Below, piece after piece: positions 1 to 8,094 of a stretch of DNA of 64,000 nt. This stretch comes from Jannaschia seohaensis (lineage in GTDB: Bacteria > Pseudomonadota > Alphaproteobacteria > Rhodobacterales > Rhodobacteraceae), in assembly GCF_900116765.1 (NCBI RefSeq), contig NZ_UETC01000003.1, positions 372,001 to 436,000 on the forward strand. The letters run 5' to 3'. The translations under genes were made by a program, and so were the position numbers. The number at the start of each line of letters is the position of its first letter. Positions within the stretch are counted from its first letter, which is position 1. The notes beneath the pieces were generated by a model, which saw nothing but the letters and a program-made list of their open reading frames with translations, was not told the DNA's origin and ran no database searches.

Positions 1-886
1 CCTGGTTCGACTGGCCGTAGCCCGCCTCAAGCAGCGGCACGGTCGCGGAGGGGGCGAGCATCGCGTTGACGTAGTCGTAGGCCAGCTGCTCCTCGCCCTC
101 GCCCTCGCGCATGTTCACATAGCCGCAGAGCCACAGCGACGAGCCTTCGGCCGCCTCGCGCTGGAAGCCGATCGGGAAGCCTTCCTCGACCATGGTGGGC
201 AGCGTCTCGTTCCACGCCCAGCTCACTAGCACCTCGCCGGAGGCCAGCAGCTGCGACAGCTCGGCCGGATCGGTCCAGTAGGTGCGCAGGTTCGGGTGCA
301 CCTCCCGCAGCCAGGCCGAGGCGGCCTCGAACTGCGCGTCGGTGGCCGCGGACCAGTCGGTCGTGCCGGTTGCGAGATAGGCCAGCGCATAAGCGTCGTC
401 GACATTGTCCGGCAGCGCCATGCGGCCCGCATATTTGGGGTTGGTGAAGACGTTCAGGGTGGCGACGTCCTCGGCCGGGACGTCCTCGGCATTGTAGGCG
501 ATCGCGGTGGAGCCGTAATCGACCGGCAGGAAGAACACGTCCTCGTTTGTGTCGACCTCGGTGCCGGTCAGGTCGGTGCTGAGGTTGGCCCATTCGGGGA
601 TCAGAGACAGATCCCAGGGCTCGACGATGCCCGAATCGACGAACTTGTTGACCGACCCGGCGCAGATATGGGTCACGTCGGCGCGGAAGCCGGAGGACAG
701 CTTTTGAAACGCCTCGTCTTCGTCGCCGAAGAAGGCGAAGCTGGGGCTCTCACCGTGCTTTTCGACATACTCGGCATGGAAGGCGGGATCCTCGAAGCCC
801 GCATAGTCGAAGACGGTCATCTGCGCGGCGGCGGGCAGGGCGATCAGGGTCGCGGCCCCGCCCAGCAGGGTGGCTTTCAGGGTCAT
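1..886 (-). CDS. Spermidine/putrescine-type ABC substrate-binding protein (3' part cut by window edge)
   Basis: Periplasmic binding protein of the PotD/extracellular solute-binding class, probably for a polyamine-like or other small cationic substrate. The product starts MTLKATLLGGAATLIALPAAAQ, a clear signal peptide cleaved after AAAQ. Mature-region features typical of the family include ADVTHICAGS, FFLPVDYGSTAIAYN and a C-terminal YVNAMLAP stretch. The frame stays open to base 1, so the end lies outside the window. It is 71 bases downstream of, and co-directional with, the GntR gene, so both may form one unit. The ligand cannot be read from sequence; beside a dmdA operon, a methylated sulfur compound is conceivable, but this is inference. 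Confidence 0.85.
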   Translation of the reverse strand, partial: MTLKATLLGGAATLIALPAAAQMTVFDYAGFEDPAFHAEYVEKHGESPSFAFFGDEDEAFQKLSSGFRADVTHICAGSVNKFVDSGIVEPWDLSLIPEWANLSTDLTGTEVDTNEDVFFLPVDYGSTAIAYNAEDVPAEDVATLNVFTNPKYAGRMALPDNVDDAYALAYLATGTTDWSAATDAQFEAASAWLREVHPNLRTYWTDPAELSQLLASGEVLVSWAWNETLPTMVEEGFPIGFQREAAEGSSLWLCGYVNMREGEGEEQLAYDYVNAMLAPSATVPLLEAGYGQSNQ

Positions 887-957
887 CGGTCTCTCCCGTG
901 TTGGACCTTGTTTTGCCGCGCAATCTAGGGCTGACGCGGAGGCGCCGCAATGGGCGC

Positions 958-1668
958 TCAGCGCCGTTCGCGCCGGACCTGTCCGCGGTGGAAAAGCGCG
1001 ACCATCTGTGCCTCCAACTCGGTCAGAATATGGCACGCCTCGCCCGCATCTCGGGCGCGCACGGCATTTGCGAGTCGGCGGTAGAGCGCGGCGATTTCCG
1101 TGCGGTCGCGGTCGGGGAAGGTGATCATGTTCATCAGCGGCTGCATCGCCTCGACGGCCCCTGCAAGCTGATAGGAGAGAACCGGGTTATGCGCGGCATC
1201 GACGAAGGCCCGATGAAAGGCCACGTCGGCCGCGCAGAAAGCCACGTCGTCGCAAGGCTGCGTGAGACGGGTCAGGGCGTCGCGCATCGCGGTCAGATCG
1301 GCGGGGACATGGTTGGCGCAGGCGAGATCGGCGCAGGCCCGCTCCAGCGCGAAGCGCGCCTCGGCGGCGGTCTCGAAATCGACGGCGTTCATCGACAGCA
1401 GCAGGGTCGAGGTGGCGACATGGCTCTCGATGGCGGCCTCGAAGGTGAGCCGATTGACGAAGGCGCCGCCCGTGTTGCCCCGCTTGGTGCGGATCAGGTT
1501 GCGGGCGGCGAGCCGCTTCAGCGCCTCCCGCACGGTCGCGCGGGAACAGTCGAATTGCGCCGCCAACTCCGCTTCCGAGGGCAGCCGGTCATCGGCCACG
1601 AGATCGCCCGACGCGATACGGGCCGCGATCTGCTCGGAGATGTCCGTGGAGAGGGGCGTGGAGGGCAT
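958..1668 (-). CDS. FadR-type GntR transcriptional regulator
   Basis: A 236-aa regulator with an N-terminal winged helix (residues about 8-70; RLPSEAELAAQF and CSRATVREALKRLAARNLI are GntR hallmarks) and a C-terminal FCD ligand-binding helical domain (AFHRAFVDAAHNPVL). The frame is open up to 1734, but MPSTPLSTDISEQIAARI is the usual family start, and a perfect palindrome sits 12 bases upstream of this ATG. No good Shine-Dalgarno is present, so the start is not certain. It is divergent from the DUF2182-DUF1326-DinB-dmdA-acuI operon. From memory, GntR genes also neighbour dmdA in other roseobacters. A role as regulator of DMSP demethylation genes is therefore plausible but inferred. Confidence 0.85.
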   Translation of the reverse strand: MPSTPLSTDISEQIAARIASGDLVADDRLPSEAELAAQFDCSRATVREALKRLAARNLIRTKRGNTGGAFVNRLTFEAAIESHVATSTLLLSMNAVDFETAAEARFALERACADLACANHVPADLTAMRDALTRLTQPCDDVAFCAADVAFHRAFVDAAHNPVLSYQLAGAVEAMQPLMNMITFPDRDRTEIAALYRRLANAVRARDAGEACHILTELEAQMVALFHRGQVRRERR

Positions 1669-1679
1669 CAGTTTTCTAT

Positions 1680-1703
1680 TGTCAGACAATTTAAGGTCTG
1701 ACA
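1680..1703. promoter_or_regulatory. Perfect palindrome, likely GntR operator
   Basis: TGTCAGAC at 1680-1687 and its exact reverse complement GTCTGACA at 1696-1703 are separated by 8 AT-rich bases. The element lies between the divergent GntR gene (start 1668) and the DUF2182-to-acuI operon (start 1751), so one bound dimer could control both. FadR-type GntR proteins bind short palindromes; assigning this one to the adjacent regulator is inference. Confidence 0.7.
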
Positions 1704-1750
1704 TTCGGATACGCGAGAGTGTCACGTCGCACAAGGCCGGGGAGGGCTCG

Positions 1751-2455
1751 ATGCGTCATCTGTCCCGCATGACCGCGCCGCATTGGCTGGCGCTCTATGC
1801 CGGGCTGCTGGCGGCCTGGGCGCTGGTCTGGTCGATGTCGGCCCCTGGCACCTTCGCGAGCGCCCTGCGCGACCTCTGTCTCACCCCCGCCGGAGAGGCG
1901 ACGGCGTTTGGTCTGCTGGCGATGTGGCTGATCATGTCAGCGGCGATGATGCTGCCGACGGCGCTCCCGGCCTTCGCTACCCATGACGAGATCGCGACGG
2001 CGCAGGGTTTGCGCGGCGGCGGCGCGCTTGTCGGGGGCTATATCACTGTCTGGGTGGGGTTTTCGGCGATGGCCGCCCTCGTGCAGATGGCGGTGGGCGA
2101 CCGCGTTGACGCGCCATGGCTGGCGCCGCTCCTGCTGATCTTGGCTGCGGCCTATCAAATCTCGCCCCTGAAAGAGGCGTGCCTCAGCAAGTGCCGCCAA
2201 CCGCTTACCTTCTTCATGCAGCACTGGGATGCGGGCCCCTGGCGCATGGGGCTGCGCCTGGGCGCGGTCTGCCTGGGTTGCTGCTGGGCGCTGATGGCGC
2301 TGGGGCTCATCGGCGGCGCGATGAGCCTGGGCTTCATGGCGCTGGCCACCGTATTGATGACGCTGGAAAAACTGACTACGGGACGCGCTGTCCCGGTCGC
2401 AATCGCGCTCGGCTGCCTGGGCGGCGCGGGCTTTCTGATCGGAGGATGGATATGA
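1751..2455 (+). CDS. DUF2182 multi-pass membrane protein
   Basis: A 234-aa inner-membrane protein with about seven hydrophobic segments, first gene of a five-gene coupled operon ending in dmdA and acuI. Family-typical features are the segment WLIMSAAMMLPTALPAF, the short motif YQISPLKEACLSKCR before a FMQHW stretch, and a late CLGCCWALM membrane segment. These Met- and Cys-rich elements underlie the old label of predicted metal-binding membrane protein; no activity is established that I know of. The start is fixed by GGAGGG at 1741-1746. The stop overlaps the DUF1326 start, and the two families are often paired, so they probably act together. Confidence 0.85.
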   Translation: MRHLSRMTAPHWLALYAGLLAAWALVWSMSAPGTFASALRDLCLTPAGEATAFGLLAMWLIMSAAMMLPTALPAFATHDEIATAQGLRGGGALVGGYITVWVGFSAMAALVQMAVGDRVDAPWLAPLLLILAAAYQISPLKEACLSKCRQPLTFFMQHWDAGPWRMGLRLGAVCLGCCWALMALGLIGGAMSLGFMALATVLMTLEKLTTGRAVPVAIALGCLGGAGFLIGGWI

Positions 2456-3135
2456 GTGTGAAGATCGCGGCGCCTGTGGTGTCGAGCCGGATGCAGCCCA
2501 GGACGGGCGGTGCGCAGACGCCCTGGGCGATCAAGGGCGAACTGATCCTGAACTGCAACTGCACCGTGTTCTGCCCCTGCGTCGTGTCCCTGGGCAAGCA
2601 CGCCCCGACCGAGGGCTATTGCCAGGCCTGGTCCGGCATCCGCATCGACGAGGGGCATTACGGCGACGCGGACCTCTCCGGTCTCAATGTCGGGCTGCTG
2701 CTGGAAATCCCGGGGCTGATGGCGCGGGGTAACTGGAAGGCCGCGGCCTTTATCGACGATCGCGCGAGCCAAGCGGCCTATCTCGGCCTGATCGAGATTT
2801 TCTCCGGCCGGGCAAAGGGAACCACCGGGTTGTTCAAGTTGCTTGTCAGCGAGTTCCTGGGGGCCGAGCGCGCGACGATCAGCTATGAGACCGAAGGCAA
2901 GACCCGGCGGCTGATGGTGGGCAAGAAGATCCAGGGCGAGGTCGTGCCGGTGAAGGGCAAGGACCGGGAGCGCGACATCGTCGCCACCAATACCGAGTAT
3001 TGGATGGGCGCGGACATCACCGTCGCCACCGCCACCAAGGGCCGGGTACGCGCCTTTGGCCGGGTGTGGGATTTCGATGGCCGCTCGGCCGAGATCTGCC
3101 AGATCGACTGGTCGGGTCCCGAGGTGCCGCGGTGA
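2452..3135 (+). CDS. DUF1326 domain protein
   Basis: A 227-aa soluble protein of uncertain function. The N-terminal third carries the DUF1326 cysteine cluster LNCNCTVFCPC (about residues 35-45) and a later Cys in EGYCQAW, which suggests metal or thiol chemistry. The rest is a conserved beta-rich domain ending in a region like FDGRSAEICQIDWSG. ATG at 2452 overlaps the DUF2182 stop (ATGA) and has GGAGG upstream at 2441. The stop overlaps the GTG of the DinB gene. Placement upstream of dmdA in a coupled operon suggests a link to sulfur-compound metabolism or metal supply, which is inference only. Confidence 0.85.
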   Translation: MSVKIAAPVVSSRMQPRTGGAQTPWAIKGELILNCNCTVFCPCVVSLGKHAPTEGYCQAWSGIRIDEGHYGDADLSGLNVGLLLEIPGLMARGNWKAAAFIDDRASQAAYLGLIEIFSGRAKGTTGLFKLLVSEFLGAERATISYETEGKTRRLMVGKKIQGEVVPVKGKDRERDIVATNTEYWMGADITVATATKGRVRAFGRVWDFDGRSAEICQIDWSGPEVPR

Positions 3136-3632
3136 TCGGTGCCGATTGGGTTCGGATGATGGCGCGCTACGCGGCCTGGCAGAACGCGTCCTACGCGGCG
3201 TTGACCGCCGACCTCTCCGAAGCCGATTGGTGGGCCGATCGCGGGGCCTTCTTCAAGTCGTTGGGGGTCACCGCAAACCATATCCTGTGGGCCGACAAGA
3301 TCTGGCTGTCGCGCCTGGGCGGCGGACAGGCGCCGGCGGCGAGCGGGGTGGGCCTGGACATCGCGGCGACGCGCGCCGACTGGGCGGCGCAGCGGGCCAA
3401 GGCGGACGCGGATCTGTCCCGCTGGGCGGCTGGGCTGCGGGATGCGGATCTTCGAGGCGACCTGGAATGGGTCTCGGTCCTCGCGGGGGACATGCGCGCG
3501 CCGCTGGCAGAGGTCGTCACACATTTGTTCAACCACGCGACCCATCATCGCGGGCAGATGCACGCCATGCTTACCGCCATGGGGCGCGAGACCCCGGTCA
3601 CCGACATTCCTTTCATGCCGGCCGCCACATGA
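3132..3632 (+). CDS. DinB family protein
   Basis: A 166-aa four-helix DinB/YfiT-type protein. The three metal-binding histidine positions are visible: TANHILWADKIW (about residue 54), and the paired histidines in LFNHATHHRGQ near residue 138. Such proteins are metal-dependent, and some act as thiol S-transferases (bacillithiol or mycothiol type). GTG at 3132 overlaps the DUF1326 stop (GTGA), and its own stop overlaps the dmdA ATG, so translation is coupled on both sides. A thiol-linked role beside dmdA is attractive but unproven. Confidence 0.85.
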   Translation: MIGADWVRMMARYAAWQNASYAALTADLSEADWWADRGAFFKSLGVTANHILWADKIWLSRLGGGQAPAASGVGLDIAATRADWAAQRAKADADLSRWAAGLRDADLRGDLEWVSVLAGDMRAPLAEVVTHLFNHATHHRGQMHAMLTAMGRETPVTDIPFMPAAT

Positions 3633-4708
3633 CCGAACTCGCCCGGTCCAACCGGGTCCGCCGGACGTGGTGGACCGATGCCACCGATGCGGCCGGGTGC
3701 AAGGCCTATACGGTGTATAACCGCATGATGTTGCCTGCCTCTTTCGGCGGCCCCGCCATCGATTGCGCGCATCTCAAGCGCGCGGTCCAGGTCTGGGACG
3801 TCGCCTGCGAGCGGCAGGTGGAGATCGGTGGACCCCATGCGGATCAGGTCATGCAGCGCCTCACGCCCCGCGATCTGGACGGCCTCGCCGCGGATCGCTG
3901 CGCCTATGTTCCGATCTGCAACCGCAATGGCGGGATGCTCAACGACCCGGTCGCGCTGCGCCCCCGTCCCGGCGTCTGGTGGGTCAGCCTCGCCGATGGA
4001 GAGCTGCGGCTCTGGATCGAGGGGATGGTCGAGGCGGGGGGCTATGACGCCTATGTGCGCGAGGTCGATTGCCAGCCCTTGGCCGTGCAGGGTCCGAAAT
4101 CCGACGACCTCGCGGCGCGGGTTTTCGGCGAAGAGGTGCGGAGCATCCGGTTCTTCCGGTTTAAAAGGCTGCCGTTTCAGGATACAGAGTTGATCGTCAG
4201 CCGGACCGGCTATTCCAAGCAGGGCGGCTTTGAGATCTATGTCGAAGAGCAGCGCCATGCGATGCCGCTCTGGGAGGCGCTCTTCGAGGCGGGGCGGGAT
4301 CTGGACGTCCGCGCCGGTTGCCCCAACCTGATCGAGCGGATCGAGGGCGGCATGCTCTCCTACGGCAACGACATCACCGATGCGGACACGCCCTTCGAGG
4401 TCGGGCTCGAAAAGTACGTGCAGCGGTTTGACTGCATCGGGGGCGCGGCGCTCAAGCGGCATGTCTCCACCCGGCGGCTGATGGCCCTGGAGATGGAAAA
4501 GCCCGTGCCCGCCTGCGAGCGGCTCTGGCCGGTCAAGGTGGGCGACCGTCAGATCGGGGTCGTGAGCTCCGCGGCGGAGTCGATCGAGTTCGGCTGCGGC
4601 GTGGCGATCGGGATGATCGGGCGGAAATGGACGGCCGGACAAGAGGTCGTGATCGAGACGCAGGACGGACCCAAGCGCGGTCGGCTGCGAGAGAAATTCT
4701 GGCGATAG
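3629..4708 (+). CDS. dmdA: Dimethylsulfoniopropionate demethylase (GcvT-fold)
   Basis: Likely transfers a methyl group from DMSP to tetrahydrofolate, giving methylmercaptopropionate, the first step of the cytoplasmic demethylation pathway. The 359-aa length and the order of conserved blocks match roseobacter DmdA as I remember it: RRTWWTDATDAAGCKAYTVY at the N-terminus, HLKRAVQVWDVACERQVEI, NRNGGMLNDPVAL, RTGYSKQGGFEIYVE, and DVRAGCPNLIERIEGGMLSY. These separate it from GcvT and sarcosine-oxidase relatives. ATG overlaps the DinB stop. The next gene is an AcuI-type reductase, the classic roseobacter dmdA-acuI order. The unusual point is the DUF2182-DUF1326-DinB set fused in front by overlaps. 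A generic aminomethyltransferase is the alternative. Confidence 0.82.
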   Translation: MTELARSNRVRRTWWTDATDAAGCKAYTVYNRMMLPASFGGPAIDCAHLKRAVQVWDVACERQVEIGGPHADQVMQRLTPRDLDGLAADRCAYVPICNRNGGMLNDPVALRPRPGVWWVSLADGELRLWIEGMVEAGGYDAYVREVDCQPLAVQGPKSDDLAARVFGEEVRSIRFFRFKRLPFQDTELIVSRTGYSKQGGFEIYVEEQRHAMPLWEALFEAGRDLDVRAGCPNLIERIEGGMLSYGNDITDADTPFEVGLEKYVQRFDCIGGAALKRHVSTRRLMALEMEKPVPACERLWPVKVGDRQIGVVSSAAESIEFGCGVAIGMIGRKWTAGQEVVIETQDGPKRGRLREKFWR

Positions 4709-4722
4709 CAGGAGGATACGCG

Positions 4723-5706
4723 ATGACGTTCAAAGCTTTGGTGGTCGAGAAGACCGAGGATGGGACCAGCGCGTCGGTCCAGGACATGGAGTTGGACCGC
4801 CTGCCCGAGGCCGAGGTGACCGTCGCGGTCGAATACTCGACCGTCAACTACAAGGACGGGCTGTGCATCGGGCCGGGCGGTGGCCTCGTTCGCAAATACC
4901 CGCATATCCCCGGAATCGACTTTAGCGGCACCGTGGAAGCCTCTGACGATCCACGCTATTCGCCCGGAGACAAGGTCGTTCTGACCGGCTGGCGCGTGGG
5001 CGAGGCGCATTGGGGCGGCTACAGCCAGAAGGCGCGTGTGCGGGCCGACTGGCTGGTGCCGTTGCCCGAGGGTCTGACGACGCGGCAGGCGATGGCGGTG
5101 GGCACGGCGGGCTTTACCTCCATGCTGGCGGTGCAGGCCCTGGAGGATCATGGCTTCAAGGCCGGGCCGGTGCTGGTGACGGGCGCGGCGGGCGGTGTCG
5201 GCTCGGTCGCGGTGGCGTTGTTGGCGGCCATGGGCAAACAGGTCGCCGCGGTCACCGGCCGCCCGGAGCAGGAGGCGTATTTGCGCGACCTGGGCGCGAC
5301 GCAGATCGTGCCGCGCGCCGAATTGGCGGAGACGGTCAAGCGCCCGCTCGAATCCGAGACCTGGGGCGGCTGCGTCGACGCGGTGGGCGGCGCGATGCTG
5401 GCCCGTGTGCTGGGGCAGATGGAATACGGCGCCTCGGTCGCCGCGGTTGGCCTTGCCGGTGGCGCGGCGCTGCCCGCGACGGTGATTCCCTTCCTGCTGC
5501 GCGGCGTGAACCTGTTGGGCATCGACTCGGTCATGCAGCCTTACGAGAATCGGGTGCGCGCCTGGGCCCGTATCGCGGAGCTTTTGCCCATGGAGAAGCT
5601 GGAAGAGATGGTTGTCCCGGCGACCCTGGAGGACCTGCCACGGTTGGGCGCGGACATCCTCAAAGGCCAGGTGCGCGGCCGTGTCGTGGTCGATCTGAAC
5701 GCCTGA
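4723..5706 (+). CDS. acuI: Acrylyl-CoA reductase (NADPH), YhdH/AcuI family
   Basis: A 327-aa zinc-independent medium-chain dehydrogenase/reductase of the YhdH/YhfP family, expected to reduce acryloyl-CoA to propionyl-CoA and so detoxify DMSP-derived acrylate. Seen in sequence: the N-terminal VEYSTVNYKDGL block (about residues 35-46), a Rossmann motif TGAAGGVGSVAVALLA near residue 155, and C-terminal KGQVRGRVVVDL. ATG at 4723 has GGAGG at 4711 and lies 14 bases after dmdA, so the two are cotranscribed. Quinone oxidoreductase is the generic alternative, but the dmdA linkage strongly favours AcuI. Confidence 0.88.
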   Translation: MTFKALVVEKTEDGTSASVQDMELDRLPEAEVTVAVEYSTVNYKDGLCIGPGGGLVRKYPHIPGIDFSGTVEASDDPRYSPGDKVVLTGWRVGEAHWGGYSQKARVRADWLVPLPEGLTTRQAMAVGTAGFTSMLAVQALEDHGFKAGPVLVTGAAGGVGSVAVALLAAMGKQVAAVTGRPEQEAYLRDLGATQIVPRAELAETVKRPLESETWGGCVDAVGGAMLARVLGQMEYGASVAAVGLAGGAALPATVIPFLLRGVNLLGIDSVMQPYENRVRAWARIAELLPMEKLEEMVVPATLEDLPRLGADILKGQVRGRVVVDLNA

Positions 5707-5819
5707 CCGACCCCCTGATCCGGCCCCGGGGTCGCGGGCTGGGGCATTCCATGTTAGCCTCTACCTCCGGGGCCGTCCTCTGGCGGGCCTGGAAGCGGAC
5801 GCGCAACCAAGGAGCCCCC

Positions 5820-6242
5820 ATGTTCAAACGGATCATGATTCCAGTCGATCTCGCCCATCTGAAAACGCTTGAAAAAGCGTTGAAGGCGGGTGCCGTGATG
5901 GCGCGGTCGGAGGGCGCGCCGGTCACTTACGTATCGGTCACGAGCGACGCGCCCGGGAGCTTGGCTCACACCCCCCAAGAGTTCGAGAAGAAGCTCAACG
6001 CCTTCGCGTCGGAGCAGGCTGCGGCGCATGGAATCACGGCCGATGCCAAGATGATCGTCGCCAATGATCCGGCCGTCGATCTCGACGGGAAGCTGATGCG
6101 GGCCGCCGACGAGATGGGCGCAGACCTGATCGTCATGGCATCGCATGTGCCCGGACTGAGCGACTACATCTGGCCCTCCAATGGGGGCACGCTCGCCGGA
6201 CATTCGAAGGCCTCCGTCTTCGTCGTCCGCGACCAGGGCTGA
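5820..6242 (+). CDS. Universal stress protein (UspA family)
   Basis: A 140-aa single-domain UspA protein beginning MFKRIMIPVDLAH. The C-terminal portion retains DLIVMASHVPGLSDYIWPSNGG, close to the ATP-binding G-2x-G-9x-G(S/T) region but altered: the usual GSVA segment reads NGGTLAGHSKAS. AAGGAGCC at 5809-5816 is the ribosome site. It lies between acuI and a BCCT transporter, 40 bases before the latter. UspA-transporter pairs are common and often link transport to energy state. ATP binding versus the non-binding class cannot be decided here. Confidence 0.9.
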   Translation: MFKRIMIPVDLAHLKTLEKALKAGAVMARSEGAPVTYVSVTSDAPGSLAHTPQEFEKKLNAFASEQAAAHGITADAKMIVANDPAVDLDGKLMRAADEMGADLIVMASHVPGLSDYIWPSNGGTLAGHSKASVFVVRDQG

Positions 6243-6282
6243 GCCACCACTCAGGCGGCAGACCCAAGAGAAGAGGTACTCA

Positions 6283-8034
6283 ATGACAGATTCACCATCG
6301 GATCAGGCGATCCCGGAGCCAGAAGGCACGGTCGACCTGATCGAGACCGATTATGAAATCGGTCAAGACAACATCGAACCCCAGGTCGGATTCTTCAAGC
6401 TGGACATCCACAACCCGGTCTTCATCATTTCGGCCGTTCTGGTCGTGGCTTTCGTGCTGCTGGCACTGATTGCCCCCGACTGGTCGAAAGAGACTTTCCT
6501 GGCGACGCGGAATTGGGTCAAGAGCCAGTTCGATTGGTTCTTCCTTCTTTCCGCGAACATTTTCGTGATCTTCGCGCTGCTGCTCATCGTCACGCCTTGG
6601 GGCTCGGTGCGGCTGGGCGGCTCCGAGGCGGTGCCGGACTACAGCTACCCGGCTTGGTTCGCGATGCTCTTCGCGGCGGGCATGGGCATCGGCCTGATGT
6701 TCTTCGGCGTGCTGGAGCCGGTCTACTATTTCGGCTCTCCCTGGGGGGATAATCCGCTGGGCGGTCCCTTGGGCGTGGTCGATGGCGAGGTGCAGGATGC
6801 GGCCTCGGTCGAGGCCGCCCGGTCCATGGCGATGGCCGCAACGATCTTCCACTGGGGCCTGCACCCCTGGGCGATCTACGCGATCGTCGCGCTGGCGCTG
6901 GCGCTTTTCGCCTACAACAAGGGCCTTCCGCTGACCCTGCGCTCTGCCTTCTACCCGCTCCTGGGCGAGCGTGTCTGGGGCTTCTGGGGCAACGCCATCG
7001 ACACGATCGCGGCGTTCGCGACCTTGTTCGGCCTCGCGACCTCGCTCGGCATCGGCGCGACGCAGGTGGCGTCGGGCCTCACCGAGGTGTTCGGATCGGG
7101 CGTGGCCGAAGAGGGCACGCGCAACTTCGCGGGCTTCCTCTGGGGCAATGCCGAAGCGGAGAACGACAGTTCCTGGCTGCTGGTTCTCATCATCGCCGGC
7201 ATCACCGCCGTGGCGCTGATCTCGGTCGTGCGCGGTCTCGACGGGGGCGTGAAGGTCCTGTCGGAGGTCAACATGGTGCTCGCGGCGCTGTTGCTGGTCT
7301 TCGTCTTCCTGGTCGGGCCGACTGGCGCGATCCTCGGCGATTTCTTCGGCGGCCTGGCCGCTTACGCCGCCAATATCGTGCCGCTGTCGAACCCGTTCGG
7401 GCGCGAGGATACCGGCTTCCTTCACGGGTGGACGACGTTCTACTGGGCCTGGTGGATCAGCTGGTCGCCCTTCGTCGGCATGTTCATCGCCCGCGTCTCG
7501 CGCGGCCGCACCGTGCGGGAATTCGTGGTCTGCGTGCTGCTGATCCCGTCGCTGGTCTGCGTCTTCTGGATGGCGACCTTCGGTGGCACGGCGATCAGCC
7601 AGGTCGTCAGCGGTCCGGCCGAGTCGAGCGTGTTCCAAAACGTGATTGCCAGCTACAAGCCGGAGATCGCTCTGTTCGCCATGCTGGGCGAGCTGCCGCT
7701 GGCGGCGATCACCTCGACGCTGGCCATCGTGCTGGTCATCGTGTTCTTCGTGACCTCGTCGGACTCGGGCTCGCTGGTGATCGACACGATCACCGCGGGG
7801 GGCAAGGTCGACGCGCCGGTCGTCCAGCGTGTCTTCTGGTGCATCTTCGAGGGCGCGGTTGCGGCGGTGCTGCTGCTGGGCGCGGCCGGCACGGCGGGTC
7901 TCGAGAGCCTTCAGGCCATGGTCATCTCGACCGGTCTGCTGTTCTGCGCGGTGCTTCTGGTGATGTGCGTCGCGATCTTCATGGGACTGCGGACCGAGCG
8001 ACACGCGGTCAAGGAAACCGTCGCCGCCGAGTGA
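6283..8034 (+). CDS. BCCT family betaine/choline/carnitine-type transporter
   Basis: A 583-aa inner-membrane secondary transporter with about 12 membrane segments. The first hydrophobic segment starts after a roughly 45-residue acidic N-terminal tail. The family signatures FHWGLHPWAIYA (near residue 193) and the Trp-rich block TTFYWAWWISWSPFVGMFIA (near residue 385) are present, as is FFVTSSDSGSL. It moves quaternary-ammonium or sulfonium osmolytes. Some BCCT proteins of marine bacteria import DMSP, and the upstream dmdA-acuI genes make DMSP a good candidate substrate; glycine betaine remains possible. GAAGAGGTACTCA precedes the ATG. A strong terminator follows directly, so this ends the transcription unit. 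Confidence 0.93.
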   Translation: MTDSPSDQAIPEPEGTVDLIETDYEIGQDNIEPQVGFFKLDIHNPVFIISAVLVVAFVLLALIAPDWSKETFLATRNWVKSQFDWFFLLSANIFVIFALLLIVTPWGSVRLGGSEAVPDYSYPAWFAMLFAAGMGIGLMFFGVLEPVYYFGSPWGDNPLGGPLGVVDGEVQDAASVEAARSMAMAATIFHWGLHPWAIYAIVALALALFAYNKGLPLTLRSAFYPLLGERVWGFWGNAIDTIAAFATLFGLATSLGIGATQVASGLTEVFGSGVAEEGTRNFAGFLWGNAEAENDSSWLLVLIIAGITAVALISVVRGLDGGVKVLSEVNMVLAALLLVFVFLVGPTGAILGDFFGGLAAYAANIVPLSNPFGREDTGFLHGWTTFYWAWWISWSPFVGMFIARVSRGRTVREFVVCVLLIPSLVCVFWMATFGGTAISQVVSGPAESSVFQNVIASYKPEIALFAMLGELPLAAITSTLAIVLVIVFFVTSSDSGSLVIDTITAGGKVDAPVVQRVFWCIFEGAVAAVLLLGAAGTAGLESLQAMVISTGLLFCAVLLVMCVAIFMGLRTERHAVKETVAAE

Positions 8035-8040
8035 CGGGAG

Positions 8041-8063
8041 CGGGGGCCTTCGGGCCCCCGTTT
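8041..8063 (+). terminator. Rho-independent terminator after BCCT gene
   Basis: Perfect 8-bp stem CGGGGGCC (8041-8048) and GGCCCCCG (8053-8060) around a stable TTCG tetraloop, followed by TTT. It starts 6 bases after the BCCT stop codon. The T tract is short. Confidence 0.85.
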
Positions 8064-8094
8064 GCCTTCCGGGCTGCGGCCCTAGATCGGGCCT

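Noticed and set aside
5709-5733. GACCCC/GGGGTC stem after acuI as a terminator
   Set aside because: A 6-bp stem with a 13-base loop and no T tract is too weak to separate acuI from the UspA and BCCT genes.
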